Positions 11,173 to 20,396 of a DNA stretch of 64,000 nucleotides are shown piece after piece (position 1 is the first letter of the stretch; each line of letters opens with the position of its first letter). The notes under the pieces are model-generated. The model was given only the letters and a program-made list of their open reading frames with translations, was not told where the DNA came from and did not search any database. Made by a program: the position numbers and the translations under genes. The DNA comes from a virus: IMG/VR virus record IMGVR_UViG_3300042554_000362, positions 1 to 64,000 of that record, one strand, 5' to 3'.

Positions 11173-11216
11173 TTATTACTCCTTGTTTGAAATGAAATAG
11201 CGTATTGTATTTAAGC

Positions 11217-14096
11217 CTACGAGAAGGTAACTGTACCAGTTCCTGCTGTAACTGAATACACTCTGTAGCCGGTTACTGCGGTATTTGAGGTTGACACAGT
11301 TAAGCCAGCTGAGAATGTGGCTGTGTAGGGATTAGGTATGCGTAAGACGACTATGCCAGAACCACCCGAACCTGATGATCCTGCTGTATTTGCTGCTGAT
11401 CCATTACCTGTTCCACTAGCACCACCACCGCCACCTCCGGTATTGGCTGTACCATCAGCTCCACTATTAGCCACACTACCGCTTACAGAATTTCCACCGG
11501 CTCCGCCGCCACCTAAACCACCTGAGGATCTTGTGTATGTTCCTGTACTATTTCCTATTCCACCTCCACCACCACCTGCATAGTAAGTTGCGGTTCCATT
11601 TATGGAACTTAAAAATCCTATTCCACCATTGGCGCCAGTGGTCCCGGAAACTGCATTAGACCCTGCTGCGCCTGCTCCACCACCGCCACCCCCACCACCG
11701 CTACTGTAGAGTAGACCTGTTCCGCCGGCAAACCCTTGTCCAATTGTTGCTGTTCCTCCTGCTACTGTTCCAGCCGTACTATTATAGGCACCGCCACCGC
11801 CACCAGAACCACCTGTTTTACCAACTGTGGGCGGTTCATTTCCTGTAGTACCTTCAGAACCCCACATACCACTTCCACCACCGCCAATTGCAATAAATGA
11901 TGAGAATTGGCTATTCGATCCGTTGTTGCCTGACACGCATGTCCCTAAACTGGCTGCTAGTCCTGCTCCACCGCTGCCTATAGTAATTGTATATGGGGTG
12001 GCAGAGGATATGTTAGTAGCGGTTCCAGTTAGTAAACCTCCTGCTCCGCCTCCACCACCGTATGGTCTTCCTCCACTACCCCCGCCAGCAACAACCAGGT
12101 AATCCACTGCAAGTGGTGGTGTGGTAGTGAATGCGATTGATCCTGTGCCCGCAGTAAATCTTGTGTATTTTTCTGCTGCGTTTATTGCTACTGTTTCTGC
12201 GGTTAGTCCTGTACCAACATTGACATAGTAATTGGATGAGTAACGTAGTATAACTATGCCGGAACCACCTGCACCTGAAGTAAATCCATTACCTGTGCCG
12301 CCTCCGCCACCACCCAAATTAGATGACGCCGCGGTAGCAGACGATCCAGTCGATCCTGCGGTACCTCCACCGTTACCTCCTGCGCCACCAGTTGAATTAT
12401 TACTTCCGCCTACTCCATATCCTGCGCCACCGCCACCGCCAGCATAGGCTACCGACACACCAGTGATACTACTATTAGATCCTTGTCCACCAGCGCCATT
12501 GGTGTATGGAGTTCCTGATGTACCATTTGCTCCTACTGCCCCGGCGCCACCACCTCCACCGCCTGCTGCACCAGTACCCGACACACCAGTACCAGTTCCG
12601 CCTGAATTTCCTTGACTTGGTGAAGTTGAAGGTGTGTTACCAGCCCCAGCCCCAGCTGTACCAGTACTACCTCCACCGCCACCACCACCTGACCCGCCAC
12701 TGCTTCCAGAAGTTGGAACTTGCCCGCCACCACCTCCACCCCCTCCGGCTGCTGAAATTGATGAAAAACTTGAGCTGCTTCCAGAGCTACCAGACCCCGA
12801 CGATGACACGGCAGCGCCGCCTGCTCCAACTGTGATCGAATAAGTGGTGTTTAATGTAATATTGTTTAGTGTAGAGGTTATAAGCCCACCTGCACCGCCC
12901 CCGCCCCCGGCTGCTGCACCACCTGCACCGCCACCGGCTACCACAAGATATTGCACAGAGATAGGGGTTGAAGTTGAAAAACTTATAGTACCAGTGCCAG
13001 CTGTGAATGTGGTGATTTTGAAACCACCTACTGTGACTGTTGAAGCAGTTAAACCTGCAGATACAGTTTCGTAATATAAGATAGGATATTTGATGATGAC
13101 GATACCGGAACCACCTGCACCGCTTATGAAACTTGATGGTGCGGTGTAACCACCTCCGCCACCTCCGCCACCAGTGTTTGCAGTTCCTGCTGTACCGGCC
13201 GCACCAGTACCCCCTGCACCACCACCACCTAATCCGGCTGTTCCACCTGTTCCTGGAGGTCTACACCCACCACCACCACCACCTGCGTAAATAACAGAAG
13301 ATCCGCTTATGCTGGAGGCTGTTCCGTTGCCACCTGCACCGCCTCCACCAGGGCCGCTAGCGTTACCACCTGCTGCGCTTGCACCGCCACCACCACCACC
13401 AGCATAGGATGGTGCTGAATTTCCAGATCCACCATTGTTTCCTTGGCTTGGAGATGTAGATGGAGTATTTCCAGATCCACCAGCGGGTGTCCCTGGATAT
13501 CCGGCGCAACCGCCGCCACCACTACCGCCCGAGCCTGCTGTATTTTGAGAAGGTCCTGAATTAGCCCCACCACCTCCGCCTGCAGAAGTAATTGTAGAAA
13601 ATACGGAATCCCCACCATTTCCTCCTTTAGTGGTAGCTCCTACTGTTCCACCAGCGCCAATAGTAACTGTGTAATCAGTCCCAGCAGTAACAGTTAATCC
13701 TGTTCCGGTTCTAAATCCACCCGCACCACCCCCGCCACCATCACCAGGGCCACCCCCACCACCACCAGCCACTACAAGATATTCTATGTCAAAAGTAGTT
13801 GGTGTATTAGCACCCGCGGTTTGTTGTAAGGCCATCCAAGACTGATAGGTGTTACTGTAATATTCTAATTGTAAAGTTGTAGTATTTTGTCTAATAGCAC
13901 CATTGGGAGGTGAAGTAGGTCGTTCGGCTGTAGTCCCTGAAGGTAAGTCAAAGTATCCGGTACTGGTGGTTGCGGTGTCATAGGCTATGCCAGTAGATCC
14001 GGTTCTACGCCAATTTTGTCCAGTCCATGAGTAGACGATACCATTGTAAGTATATGTTTGGCCTGAAGTGGGGTTTGAGGGAAATTGGATTGGCAT
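11217..14096 (-). CDS. Tail adhesin with three glycine-rich domains
   Basis: The product has 959 residues. The shared module (MPIQFPSNPT..QTYTYNG..W) is followed by a GTTAERPTSPPNG...[15 protein letters not shown] module. That module is nearly the same as in the gene at 4441-7677. Three glycine-rich domains follow (near residues 108, 390 and 670). The first two carry GNTPSTSPSQGN; the third has TIGQGFAGGTG at the same place, a divergent form. Linkers contain the YETVSAGLT and TAETV...[10 protein letters not shown] patterns. The C-terminus ([36 protein letters not shown]) matches that of the 4441-7677 protein closely, so the two genes share both ends and differ in the middle. It has no Shine-Dalgarno sequence; the junction CGTAAATACTAGATT is the same as at the 1714/1703 boundary. 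Confidence 0.85.
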   Translation of the reverse strand: MPIQFPSNPTSGQTYTYNGIVYSWTGQNWRRTGSTGIAYDTATTSTGYFDLPSGTTAERPTSPPNGAIRQNTTTLQLEYYSNTYQSWMALQQTAGANTPTTFDIEYLVVAGGGGGGPGDGGGGGAGGFRTGTGLTVTAGTDYTVTIGAGGTVGATTKGGNGGDSVFSTITSAGGGGGANSGPSQNTAGSGGSGGGGCAGYPGTPAGGSGNTPSTSPSQGNNGGSGNSAPSYAGGGGGGASAAGGNASGPGGGGAGGNGTASSISGSSVIYAGGGGGGCRPPGTGGTAGLGGGGAGGTGAAGTAGTANTGGGGGGGGYTAPSSFISGAGGSGIVIIKYPILYYETVSAGLTASTVTVGGFKITTFTAGTGTISFSTSTPISVQYLVVAGGGAGGAAAGGGGGAGGLITSTLNNITLNTTYSITVGAGGAAVSSSGSGSSGSSSSFSSISAAGGGGGGGGQVPTSGSSGGSGGGGGGGSTGTAGAGAGNTPSTSPSQGNSGGTGTGVSGTGAAGGGGGGAGAVGANGTSGTPYTNGAGGQGSNSSITGVSVAYAGGGGGAGYGVGGSNNSTGGAGGNGGGTAGSTGSSATAASSNLGGGGGGTGNGFTSGAGGSGIVILRYSSNYYVNVGTGLTAETVAINAAEKYTRFTAGTGSIAFTTTPPLAVDYLVVAGGGSGGRPYGGGGGAGGLLTGTATNISSATPYTITIGSGGAGLAASLGTCVSGNNGSNSQFSSFIAIGGGGSGMWGSEGTTGNEPPTVGKTGGSGGGGGAYNSTAGTVAGGTATIGQGFAGGTGLLYSSGGGGGGGGAGAAGSNAVSGTTGANGGIGFLSSINGTATYYAGGGGGGIGNSTGTYTRSSGGLGGGGAGGNSVSGSVANSGADGTANTGGGGGGASGTGNGSAANTAGSSGSGGSGIVVLRIPNPYTATFSAGLTVSTSNTAVTGYRVYSVTAGTGTVTFS

Positions 14097-14106
14097 AATC
14101 TAGTAT

Positions 14107-17100
14107 TTACGCTAGGCTAAATGTCACAGTTCCGGTACCGGCTGTAACTGAGTACACTCTATATCCAGCTAATGCTGTATTAGCAGTAACAGTTAATCCA
14201 GCGGAGAAAGTAGCTTGGTAAACCGTTGTCGTTCTAACAATTACAATACCTGAGCCGCCGGCACCTCCTGGGTATGATCCATGAGTGCTCACATTGCTAC
14301 CAACACCACCCCCTCCACCACCGGTATTTGTTGAACCTGCCGGAGGTGTAGCACCAGCACTATTAATACCTGCTGCACCGCCACCTACACCACCTGAGCC
14401 TGCTGATCCGCCAGTATTACGCACACCACCACCTCCACCACCAGCGTAAGCTACGTTGGCACCAGTGATTGTAGAATAAATACCGCTTCCACCAGGCGCA
14501 CCAGGAGCAGTAGTAGCATTGCCTCCAGCTGCACCAGCTCCCCCGCCTCCGCCGGCGCCATAACCATCAGATACTCCATTTGAATAACCTCCAGAGTTAC
14601 CTTGACCTACAGTACCCGACGCCTGAACTACGTTCCCGCCACCTGATCCGCCACCTGACCCACCAATATTTCCTGCCCATGAGCCCGATGTTCCTAATCC
14701 CGCTACTCCTTGATACCCGCCACCTCCACCGCCGATAGCTGTGAGTGCGTTAAAAATACTGTTTGATCCAGATCCACCTACTAGATTGTTTACGCCGGCA
14801 CCACCAGCACCGACTGTGATATTATAAGTAGTACCTAGTGTCAAACTAGAAATTGACCCAGTTAATACTCCACCGGCTCCACCACCTCCACCTAAAATAC
14901 TACCACCACCTGCACCACCACCTGCAACTACCAAATAATCAACTACCAAGCCAGGAGGCGTTGTTTGTAACACAAAAGTACCAGTACCAGATGTGAATCT
15001 TGTATGTCTATATCCGTTGCCTTGGCCGACAGTCTCAGCAGTTAGGCCAGTGCCAACATTGGCGAAATAAGTGTCTGGATAGCGTATGATGACTACACCT
15101 GAACCACCTGAACCGGAGTTACTGCCATTATTTATACTACCACCACCCCCGCCACCAGTATTGACAGTGCCGCTCAATGTAGCTGCTCCACCGCCACCAA
15201 GTCCTCCTGAGCCGGTAGTACCTCCATTAAAAGTTCCTCCACCACCCCCACCTGCGTATGCAACCGAAGTTCCAGTAATAGTGCTGTTAGAGCCAATGCC
15301 CCCATTGCCCGCTACTGTACTTGTACCACTTCCACCAACTGCACCAGCTCCGCCTCCTCCACCACCACCAAAATTTGGCGTACCACCTGCACTGCCGCCG
15401 TTGTTGCCTTGACTCGGTGTAGTTGAGGGCGTATTTCCTGCACCTCCTCCCCCACTTGCACCGCCCCCGCCACCGGAACCACCAGCAAGCCCGTTATTAT
15501 TATTAGTAGAACCGCCGCCGCCACCGGAGGAAGTTATAGCAGAAAAAACCGAATTTGAACCATTACTTCCATTGTTATTACTTGCGCCACCTGATCCGCC
15601 ACTACCGATAGTGACAGCATAGGTTACATTAACAAGTGCTGTGATTGTACCAGTTCTAAGACCGCCGGCTCCACCACCACCCCCTGTTCCTCCGCCACCG
15701 CCGCCGCCTCCAGCCACCACCAAGTATTCTACTGAGACAGGGGGATTGTTACTAAAATATACATTACCAGTGCCAGCTGTGAATGTGGATACTTTGTTAG
15801 CGCCAATGGTCACTGTTGACGCAGTTAATCCTGCATCCGGAATCATATAGAAAATTGAGGGATAACGTAGGATCACTATGCCAGAACCACCTGCTGCACC
15901 CGATCCAGCCCCACCAGCACCACCCCCACCACCGCCACCAGTATTAGTAGTTCCAACTGTGCCAGCAGCAGCAGGTGCTGATCCTCCACCGCCACCACCT
16001 CCCAAGCCGCCTTGACCGGTGGCATAACTGAATGGAGAATATCCACCGCCTCCTCCGCCACCAGCATAATAAGTTAGCGTACCTGTAATTAAACTGGTAC
16101 CACCTACGCCACCATTACCCGCGAAAGCCTTGGTTGTTGTTGTACTTCCTATCGCACCGCCACCGCCACCACCTCCTCCGCCTGTTCCATTGGGATTCGT
16201 TCCTTGACCGGATCCTCCACCATTATTACCTTGACTAGGAGTTATACTAGGGGTATTACCAGACCCACCAGAAAAAGGTCCTGTGCTATCTATATCACCA
16301 CCAGCACCGCCACCGGATCCGCCGGATCCACCGATAGTTTTTAATTTTCCACCAAATCCTCCGCCAGTTGAAGTAATTGTAGCAAACACAGAGTTAGATC
16401 CATTAGTTCCATTCGCTCCTGGATTTCCTAATCCACCCCCGCCTCCTGCTCCAACTGTAACTGTGTAAGTATCAGTAAAATTAACTGTACTCGTGCCAGT
16501 TCTAAATCCACCGCCACCTCCGCCACCGGCTAAGTCACCACCGCCACCTCCGCCACCAGCCACCACTAAGTATTCTACCGTCATTGTACTAGCTGTACTG
16601 GTGGCTGTGACGGCTGCCCACGCACTAGCTGTACCGTCATAGTATTCAACTCGAGCAGTGTCTGTGTTATATCTAATTAAGCCAGCCACCGGTGCCCCAG
16701 GACGCTGTGCTGTGGTCCCTGTGGGTAAATCAAAAAATCCTGTTGATGATGTTAGTATATCGTATACTGCTGCTCCACCAGCTGCACCACCCACTGTGGC
16801 CCAGGCATTGGCAAAATATACATTAAGTTCGCCGGATTCGGTGTCTAACCACATGCTGCCTACATTGGCTGAGATTGGTGCCGAATTGCTTACAGTAACA
16901 TTGGCACCGCCACCTGATCCACCTGAACCAGCTGGTCCGGTAGCTCCTGTAACGCCAGTGGCACCCTGTACACCTGTTGCCCCAGTGGCACCTAAGCCAG
17001 TTGCACCAGTCGCGCCAATGCCTGTAGCACCAGTGGCTCCTACATTGCCAGTGACGCCGGTTGCACCTGTAGCTCCGATAGCCACACCAGGTTCCCACCC

Positions 17101-17181
17101 TTCGCCGTCCCAACGCCAACTTAAACCGTTATAGGTATAAGTTTGATTTAAAGTTGGATTAGCAGGAAATTGTATAGGCAT
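14107..17181 (-). CDS. Tail adhesin: collagen-like stalk plus three glycine-rich domains
   Basis: This 1024-residue protein has the shared N-terminal module (MPIQFPANPTLNQTYTYNG), a G-A-T collagen-like run (about 37-85), a MWLDTESGELNVYFANAW module and a GTTAQRPGAPVAG...VEYYDG module. Three glycine-rich domains follow. The first and second contain GNTPS[IT]TPSQGNNGG; the third replaces this with GTVGQGNSGGYSNG. The linkers resemble those in the 1714-4431 protein (YPSIFYMIPDAGLTASTV and [18 protein letters not shown]). Like its relatives it is probably a trimeric or multimeric surface adhesin. It begins without a Shine-Dalgarno sequence; the bases before ATG are TTAAATAAATT, overlapping the stop of the preceding gene. 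No enzymatic residues are seen. Confidence 0.85.
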   Translation of the reverse strand: MPIQFPANPTLNQTYTYNGLSWRWDGEGWEPGVAIGATGATGVTGNVGATGATGIGATGATGLGATGATGVQGATGVTGATGPAGSGGSGGGANVTVSNSAPISANVGSMWLDTESGELNVYFANAWATVGGAAGGAAVYDILTSSTGFFDLPTGTTAQRPGAPVAGLIRYNTDTARVEYYDGTASAWAAVTATSTASTMTVEYLVVAGGGGGGGDLAGGGGGGGFRTGTSTVNFTDTYTVTVGAGGGGGLGNPGANGTNGSNSVFATITSTGGGFGGKLKTIGGSGGSGGGAGGDIDSTGPFSGGSGNTPSITPSQGNNGGGSGQGTNPNGTGGGGGGGGGAIGSTTTTKAFAGNGGVGGTSLITGTLTYYAGGGGGGGYSPFSYATGQGGLGGGGGGGSAPAAAGTVGTTNTGGGGGGGAGGAGSGAAGGSGIVILRYPSIFYMIPDAGLTASTVTIGANKVSTFTAGTGNVYFSNNPPVSVEYLVVAGGGGGGGGTGGGGGAGGLRTGTITALVNVTYAVTIGSGGSGGASNNNGSNGSNSVFSAITSSGGGGGSTNNNNGLAGGSGGGGGASGGGGAGNTPSTTPSQGNNGGSAGGTPNFGGGGGGGAGAVGGSGTSTVAGNGGIGSNSTITGTSVAYAGGGGGGTFNGGTTGSGGLGGGGAATLSGTVNTGGGGGGSINNGSNSGSGGSGVVIIRYPDTYFANVGTGLTAETVGQGNGYRHTRFTSGTGTFVLQTTPPGLVVDYLVVAGGGAGGGSILGGGGGAGGVLTGSISSLTLGTTYNITVGAGGAGVNNLVGGSGSNSIFNALTAIGGGGGGYQGVAGLGTSGSWAGNIGGSGGGSGGGNVVQASGTVGQGNSGGYSNGVSDGYGAGGGGGAGAAGGNATTAPGAPGGSGIYSTITGANVAYAGGGGGGVRNTGGSAGSGGVGGGAAGINSAGATPPAGSTNTGGGGGGVGSNVSTHGSYPGGAGGSGIVIVRTTTVYQATFSAGLTVTANTALAGYRVYSVTAGTGTVTFSLA

Positions 17182-17188
17182 AATTTAT

Positions 17189-18934
17189 TTAATTACTTTG
17201 ATATCTGATAATTACTACCCCCGAACCACCGCTACCGCCGGAATAGTTTGTTCCACCAACAAAGCCTCCAGCGCCTCCTCCACCACCTGTGTTGATAGTA
17301 CCACTTGTACCTGCTGATGCGCCCATACCACCGGTACCACCGCCCCCTATACCACCAGGACTTGTGCCGCTGCCACCACCACCACCGCCCCCGCCGCCGG
17401 CCAAGTAATACTGACTATTTGATAATTGGCCAACAGTTGAACCCGAAATTGGATTTACGTTGCCTGCACCGCCATCACCTGAATTACCCGAAGCTCCAGC
17501 AGTTCCTACTGCCCCTGCACCACCGCCACCGCCACCTTGATAGATTTCCTCAGAACCCACTGATCCGTTACCGGAACCACCATTGTTACCCTGCCCTGCT
17601 GTGCCAGTGCCCCCACCTTGTTGGTTTCCACCTCCACCACCACTGCCGCCGGTGCTACCAGCTGCACCACCACTGCCACCTCCACCACCACCAACAGCAG
17701 TTAATCCAGAATTAACGCCACTGGCTGTTAAATAAAGCCTCGATGGACTTCCTGAAACACCTTGAACATTTACTCCCGAATTACTGCCGCCGGCACCTAC
17801 TGATACTGTATATTCTCCTGTTTGAACAATATAAGCTGAGTTATATAACATACCCCCAGCTCCTCCGCCTCCAGCATGCCTTGTTGACCCACCACCGCCG
17901 CCAGCGACTAACAAAACTTGAATAGCAGAATTTGGTGGAGCAAATACTACATTAAAGGTTCCAGTTTCATAAAACGTATGAATTTTATATCCGCCAACTG
18001 TAGTAACAGTTCCACCTGTAGCTGCGAATCCACCAAAAGATCCCATATTATACCAGGATCCTGAATAATAGACTTCAAAAAAGCCAGTGGTTGTGTTTAA
18101 TCTGGCAGCACCGTTTACTGGACTTCCTGGACGTTCTGCTGTGGTTCCAAACGGTAAACCAAAATATCCGGTTGTGTTAGCAGATACATTATAAACATTA
18201 GCAACACCTCCGGCACCAGCCGGACCAGTGGCTCCTGTTAAACCAGTAGCTCCTGCTACTCCAGTAGCACCAGTGGCACCTAGGCCGGTTGCACCTGTGC
18301 TGCCTACATTACCTGCAATACCAGTGGCGCCAGTGGCACCTACATTACCTGCAATACCAGTGGCGCCAATTGGTCCAATGGCTACGCCAGCCCAGCTGCC
18401 ACCATAATAAATTCTAAGTTTTCCAGTTTCATTGTCTAGCCATAAACTACCCACTGTGGGGTTACTTGGGGCATTATCAGCCACAGTTACAGTGGCGCCA
18501 CCAACTGGCGCAGCATTACCAGTGTTACTTACTGTTTGTAGCCCAGATGTACCTGCAACCAAGGTCACTATATTTCCGCCAGTGGTGATTTGCAAACTGC
18601 TGACCTGCAAAGCCACTGCTACATTGGCGTTAGCTGCCGAAGTAAAACTCACACCGTTAGCCGAACTCTTGATAGCAGTACCACCCAAGTCAATGGTATT
18701 ACCACTCAAGTACAAATCACGCCAACGCAGACTAGCTGCCCCCAGATCATAGGTAACGTTAGCACCAGGTATGATACTGCTGCTAACCGACGATAAATTG
18801 GCGCCAGCTCCAGTGGCTCCAGTGGCACCAATGGCAGTGCCCGGTGCCCACCCTTTGCCATCGTAGGTCCAGGTACGGCCATTAGCAGTATAAGTTTGTC
18901 CTTGTGAGGGATTATCTGGAAAATATATTGGCAT
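17189..18934 (-). CDS. Tail fibre/adhesin with one glycine-rich domain
   Basis: The 581-residue product has the shared module (MPIYFPDNPSQGQTY..W). Next are the YDLGAASLRWRDLYLSGN module, a SLWLDNETGKLRIYYGGSW module, a G-A-T run (about 195-240) and a GTTAERPGSPVNGAARLNT module. A single glycine-rich domain ends the protein. It opens IQVLLVAGGGGGS, has GTAGQGNNGGSG instead of the full GNTPST motif, and stops directly after the strand GVVIIRYQSN. It therefore lacks the C-terminal beta segment of the three-domain relatives. It may represent the basic form of the family: module, stalk, one head. The start ATG lies one base after the stop of the preceding gene, so translation may be coupled. Confidence 0.83.
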   Translation of the reverse strand: MPIYFPDNPSQGQTYTANGRTWTYDGKGWAPGTAIGATGATGAGANLSSVSSSIIPGANVTYDLGAASLRWRDLYLSGNTIDLGGTAIKSSANGVSFTSAANANVAVALQVSSLQITTGGNIVTLVAGTSGLQTVSNTGNAAPVGGATVTVADNAPSNPTVGSLWLDNETGKLRIYYGGSWAGVAIGPIGATGIAGNVGATGATGIAGNVGSTGATGLGATGATGVAGATGLTGATGPAGAGGVANVYNVSANTTGYFGLPFGTTAERPGSPVNGAARLNTTTGFFEVYYSGSWYNMGSFGGFAATGGTVTTVGGYKIHTFYETGTFNVVFAPPNSAIQVLLVAGGGGGSTRHAGGGGAGGMLYNSAYIVQTGEYTVSVGAGGSNSGVNVQGVSGSPSRLYLTASGVNSGLTAVGGGGGGSGGAAGSTGGSGGGGGNQQGGGTGTAGQGNNGGSGNGSVGSEEIYQGGGGGGAGAVGTAGASGNSGDGGAGNVNPISGSTVGQLSNSQYYLAGGGGGGGGGSGTSPGGIGGGGTGGMGASAGTSGTINTGGGGGAGGFVGGTNYSGGSGGSGVVIIRYQSN

Positions 18935-18935
18935 A

Positions 18936-20387
18936 CTATGTCGGTAACAAATATCTTATAATAACTACACCGGAACCGCCAGTTCCACCAGGAACTCCAC
19001 CACCGCCACCACCGCCGGTATTGGCAGTTCCCGCCGCAGCAGCATTGCTAGTATTACCGCCGCGTCCCCCGCCGCCGTTACCACCATTGGCAAATGATCC
19101 AGAATATGAACTGCCTCCACCACCACCGCTGTAAAATACATTACTGCCACTGATAGCAGTGTTTGCACCTATTCCACCAATGCCGCCACCATTAGTAGTG
19201 CCATTACTACCTACTGCTCCTGCACCACCTCCGCCTCCGCCTCCATCTGCTGTATTTTGCAACCAACCTAGGCCACCATTGTTACCTTGGCTAGGTGTTG
19301 TAGCAGGTGTATTACCCAGACCTATTGTACCTGCTCCAGTGAGTGATCCGCTGCCCCCGCCCCCGCCTGCTCCACCTCCGGAACCGCCGTCATTGCCTTT
19401 GGATCCCACACTTTGTGTTTGACCCCCGCCACCACCTGCACTAAAAATACTAAATACTGACGAATCACTGCCATTAGCGGCTGCGCTTCCTCCTGCACCA
19501 ATGGTTACCAAATACGTTGTATTGATTATCACATTGCTGGAAGTTCCAGTTCTATAACCACCAGCACCTCCACCAGCGCCACCATTTCCATTACCGCCGC
19601 CCCCACCACCGCCTACAATGAGATATTCATACCCGCCGGACGGAACAAAAGAACTAGTGACAAAATTACCAGTAGCATTGAATGTATGTATTCTGTATGA
19701 GGATGCCACAGTAATATTACCACCAGTGGGCAAACTTGCCACAGTAGTTACATAAGAATTAGAGACTTGCCCGGCTCCAGTTATAACATTTATGGTAACA
19801 CTGGTTCCTGCGGCTAGATTATATATAGTAGCAGGCACCACTATAGATATAGTAGATCCATTCCCAGTTGGAGTAGTTGAACTATCAACAATCGTAGCTC
19901 CTGAGGTAAATCTAACTATCACTGCGCTGGTTCCAAAATTAACACCATAAATTGTGAGGGTAGACGCATAGCCGGGTATGATTATACCATTAAGTATATT
20001 AATTTGAGCAGCACTACCAATGGTACTAGTTTTCAAACTACCACCTGTGTCGTAGCTACCATCCGGAGTCCAGGTTTCTCCTGCTCCCAATGTTATTCTC
20101 TGCACAATTCTCTGAGTACTACCGTTATCATACTTGATATTTACTGTAACTGAAGCCGAATCACGATTATGCACACGAGCAAATTTAACATATCGTTGGT
20201 TACCACTGGATGGGGCTGCTGCTAATGTTACGTCGGTGGTTCCATTAAATGCACCGTCTGTACCACCACCTACAAATGTTGTTCCATTACTATCGGCCCA
20301 GGCAGTTACAAAATCGGGATTTACAGTGGCCGCAGCAGCAGACAAATTTGCCTTAAGTGATTTTGAAGTCGAATCTAATATAAACAT
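18936..20387 (-). CDS. Virion protein with IPT/TIG-like domain and one glycine-rich domain
   Basis: The 483-residue product has an N-terminus different from the FPxNP fibres. Residues 1-100 (MFILDSTSKSLKANLS, then PDFVTAWADSNGTTF) form a small domain ending in ITLGAGETWTPDG. An IPT/TIG-like segment follows (about 118-210: IIPGYASTLTIYGVNFGTSAVIVRF). A VASSYRIHTFNATGNF linker leads to one glycine-rich domain with [15 protein letters not shown], and the protein ends right after the strand GVVIIRY. The different N-terminus suggests another attachment point or partner. A recognisable ribosome binding site (AAGGA) precedes the ATG. Host-surface binding is inferred from the domain types. Confidence 0.82.
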   Translation of the reverse strand: MFILDSTSKSLKANLSAAAATVNPDFVTAWADSNGTTFVGGGTDGAFNGTTDVTLAAAPSSGNQRYVKFARVHNRDSASVTVNIKYDNGSTQRIVQRITLGAGETWTPDGSYDTGGSLKTSTIGSAAQINILNGIIIPGYASTLTIYGVNFGTSAVIVRFTSGATIVDSSTTPTGNGSTISIVVPATIYNLAAGTSVTINVITGAGQVSNSYVTTVASLPTGGNITVASSYRIHTFNATGNFVTSSFVPSGGYEYLIVGGGGGGGNGNGGAGGGAGGYRTGTSSNVIINTTYLVTIGAGGSAAANGSDSSVFSIFSAGGGGGQTQSVGSKGNDGGSGGGAGGGGGSGSLTGAGTIGLGNTPATTPSQGNNGGLGWLQNTADGGGGGGGAGAVGSNGTTNGGGIGGIGANTAISGSNVFYSGGGGGSSYSGSFANGGNGGGGRGGNTSNAAAAGTANTGGGGGGGVPGGTGGSGVVIIRYLLPT

Positions 20388-20396
20388 CTTTAATCC

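Larger units (their letters stand above)
1..19640 (-). repeat. Family of at least 17 glycine-rich protein domains in eight genes
   Basis: Seventeen related domains of roughly 200-230 codons occur in eight genes: 1 (partial gene), 3, 3, 2, 3, 3, 1 and 1 from left to right. Each opens with a strand like YLVVAGGG and ends with a strand like GIVILRYP. In most of them a [15 protein letters not shown] motif stands in the middle; synonymous codons differ freely among copies (for example ccttgactaggtgttgta at 3766 and ccttggcttggggaagtt at 2998). The copies are thus old and maintained by selection on the protein. The linkers between domains are also conserved. Confidence 0.85.

Noticed and set aside
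1711-17193. TAAATA boxes at the adhesin junctions as independent late promoters
   Set aside because: They match only six of eight bases and include the stop codons of the preceding genes, so they are reported as a finding about start geometry and not annotated as promoters.
1700-19300. Repeat units of the glycine-rich domains as a CRISPR-like array
   Set aside because: The repeats are coding, long, diverged at synonymous sites and lack constant repeat and spacer lengths.
22-19422. Many plus-strand open frames rich in Pro, Ala and Val opposite the fibre genes
   Set aside because: They are antisense shadows of glycine-rich and collagen-like codons (GGN read backwards gives NCC) and have no ribosome binding sites or family features.
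1-20387. Diversity-generating retroelement acting on the adhesins
   Set aside because: No reverse transcriptase, template repeat or adenine-biased variable region is visible in the window.
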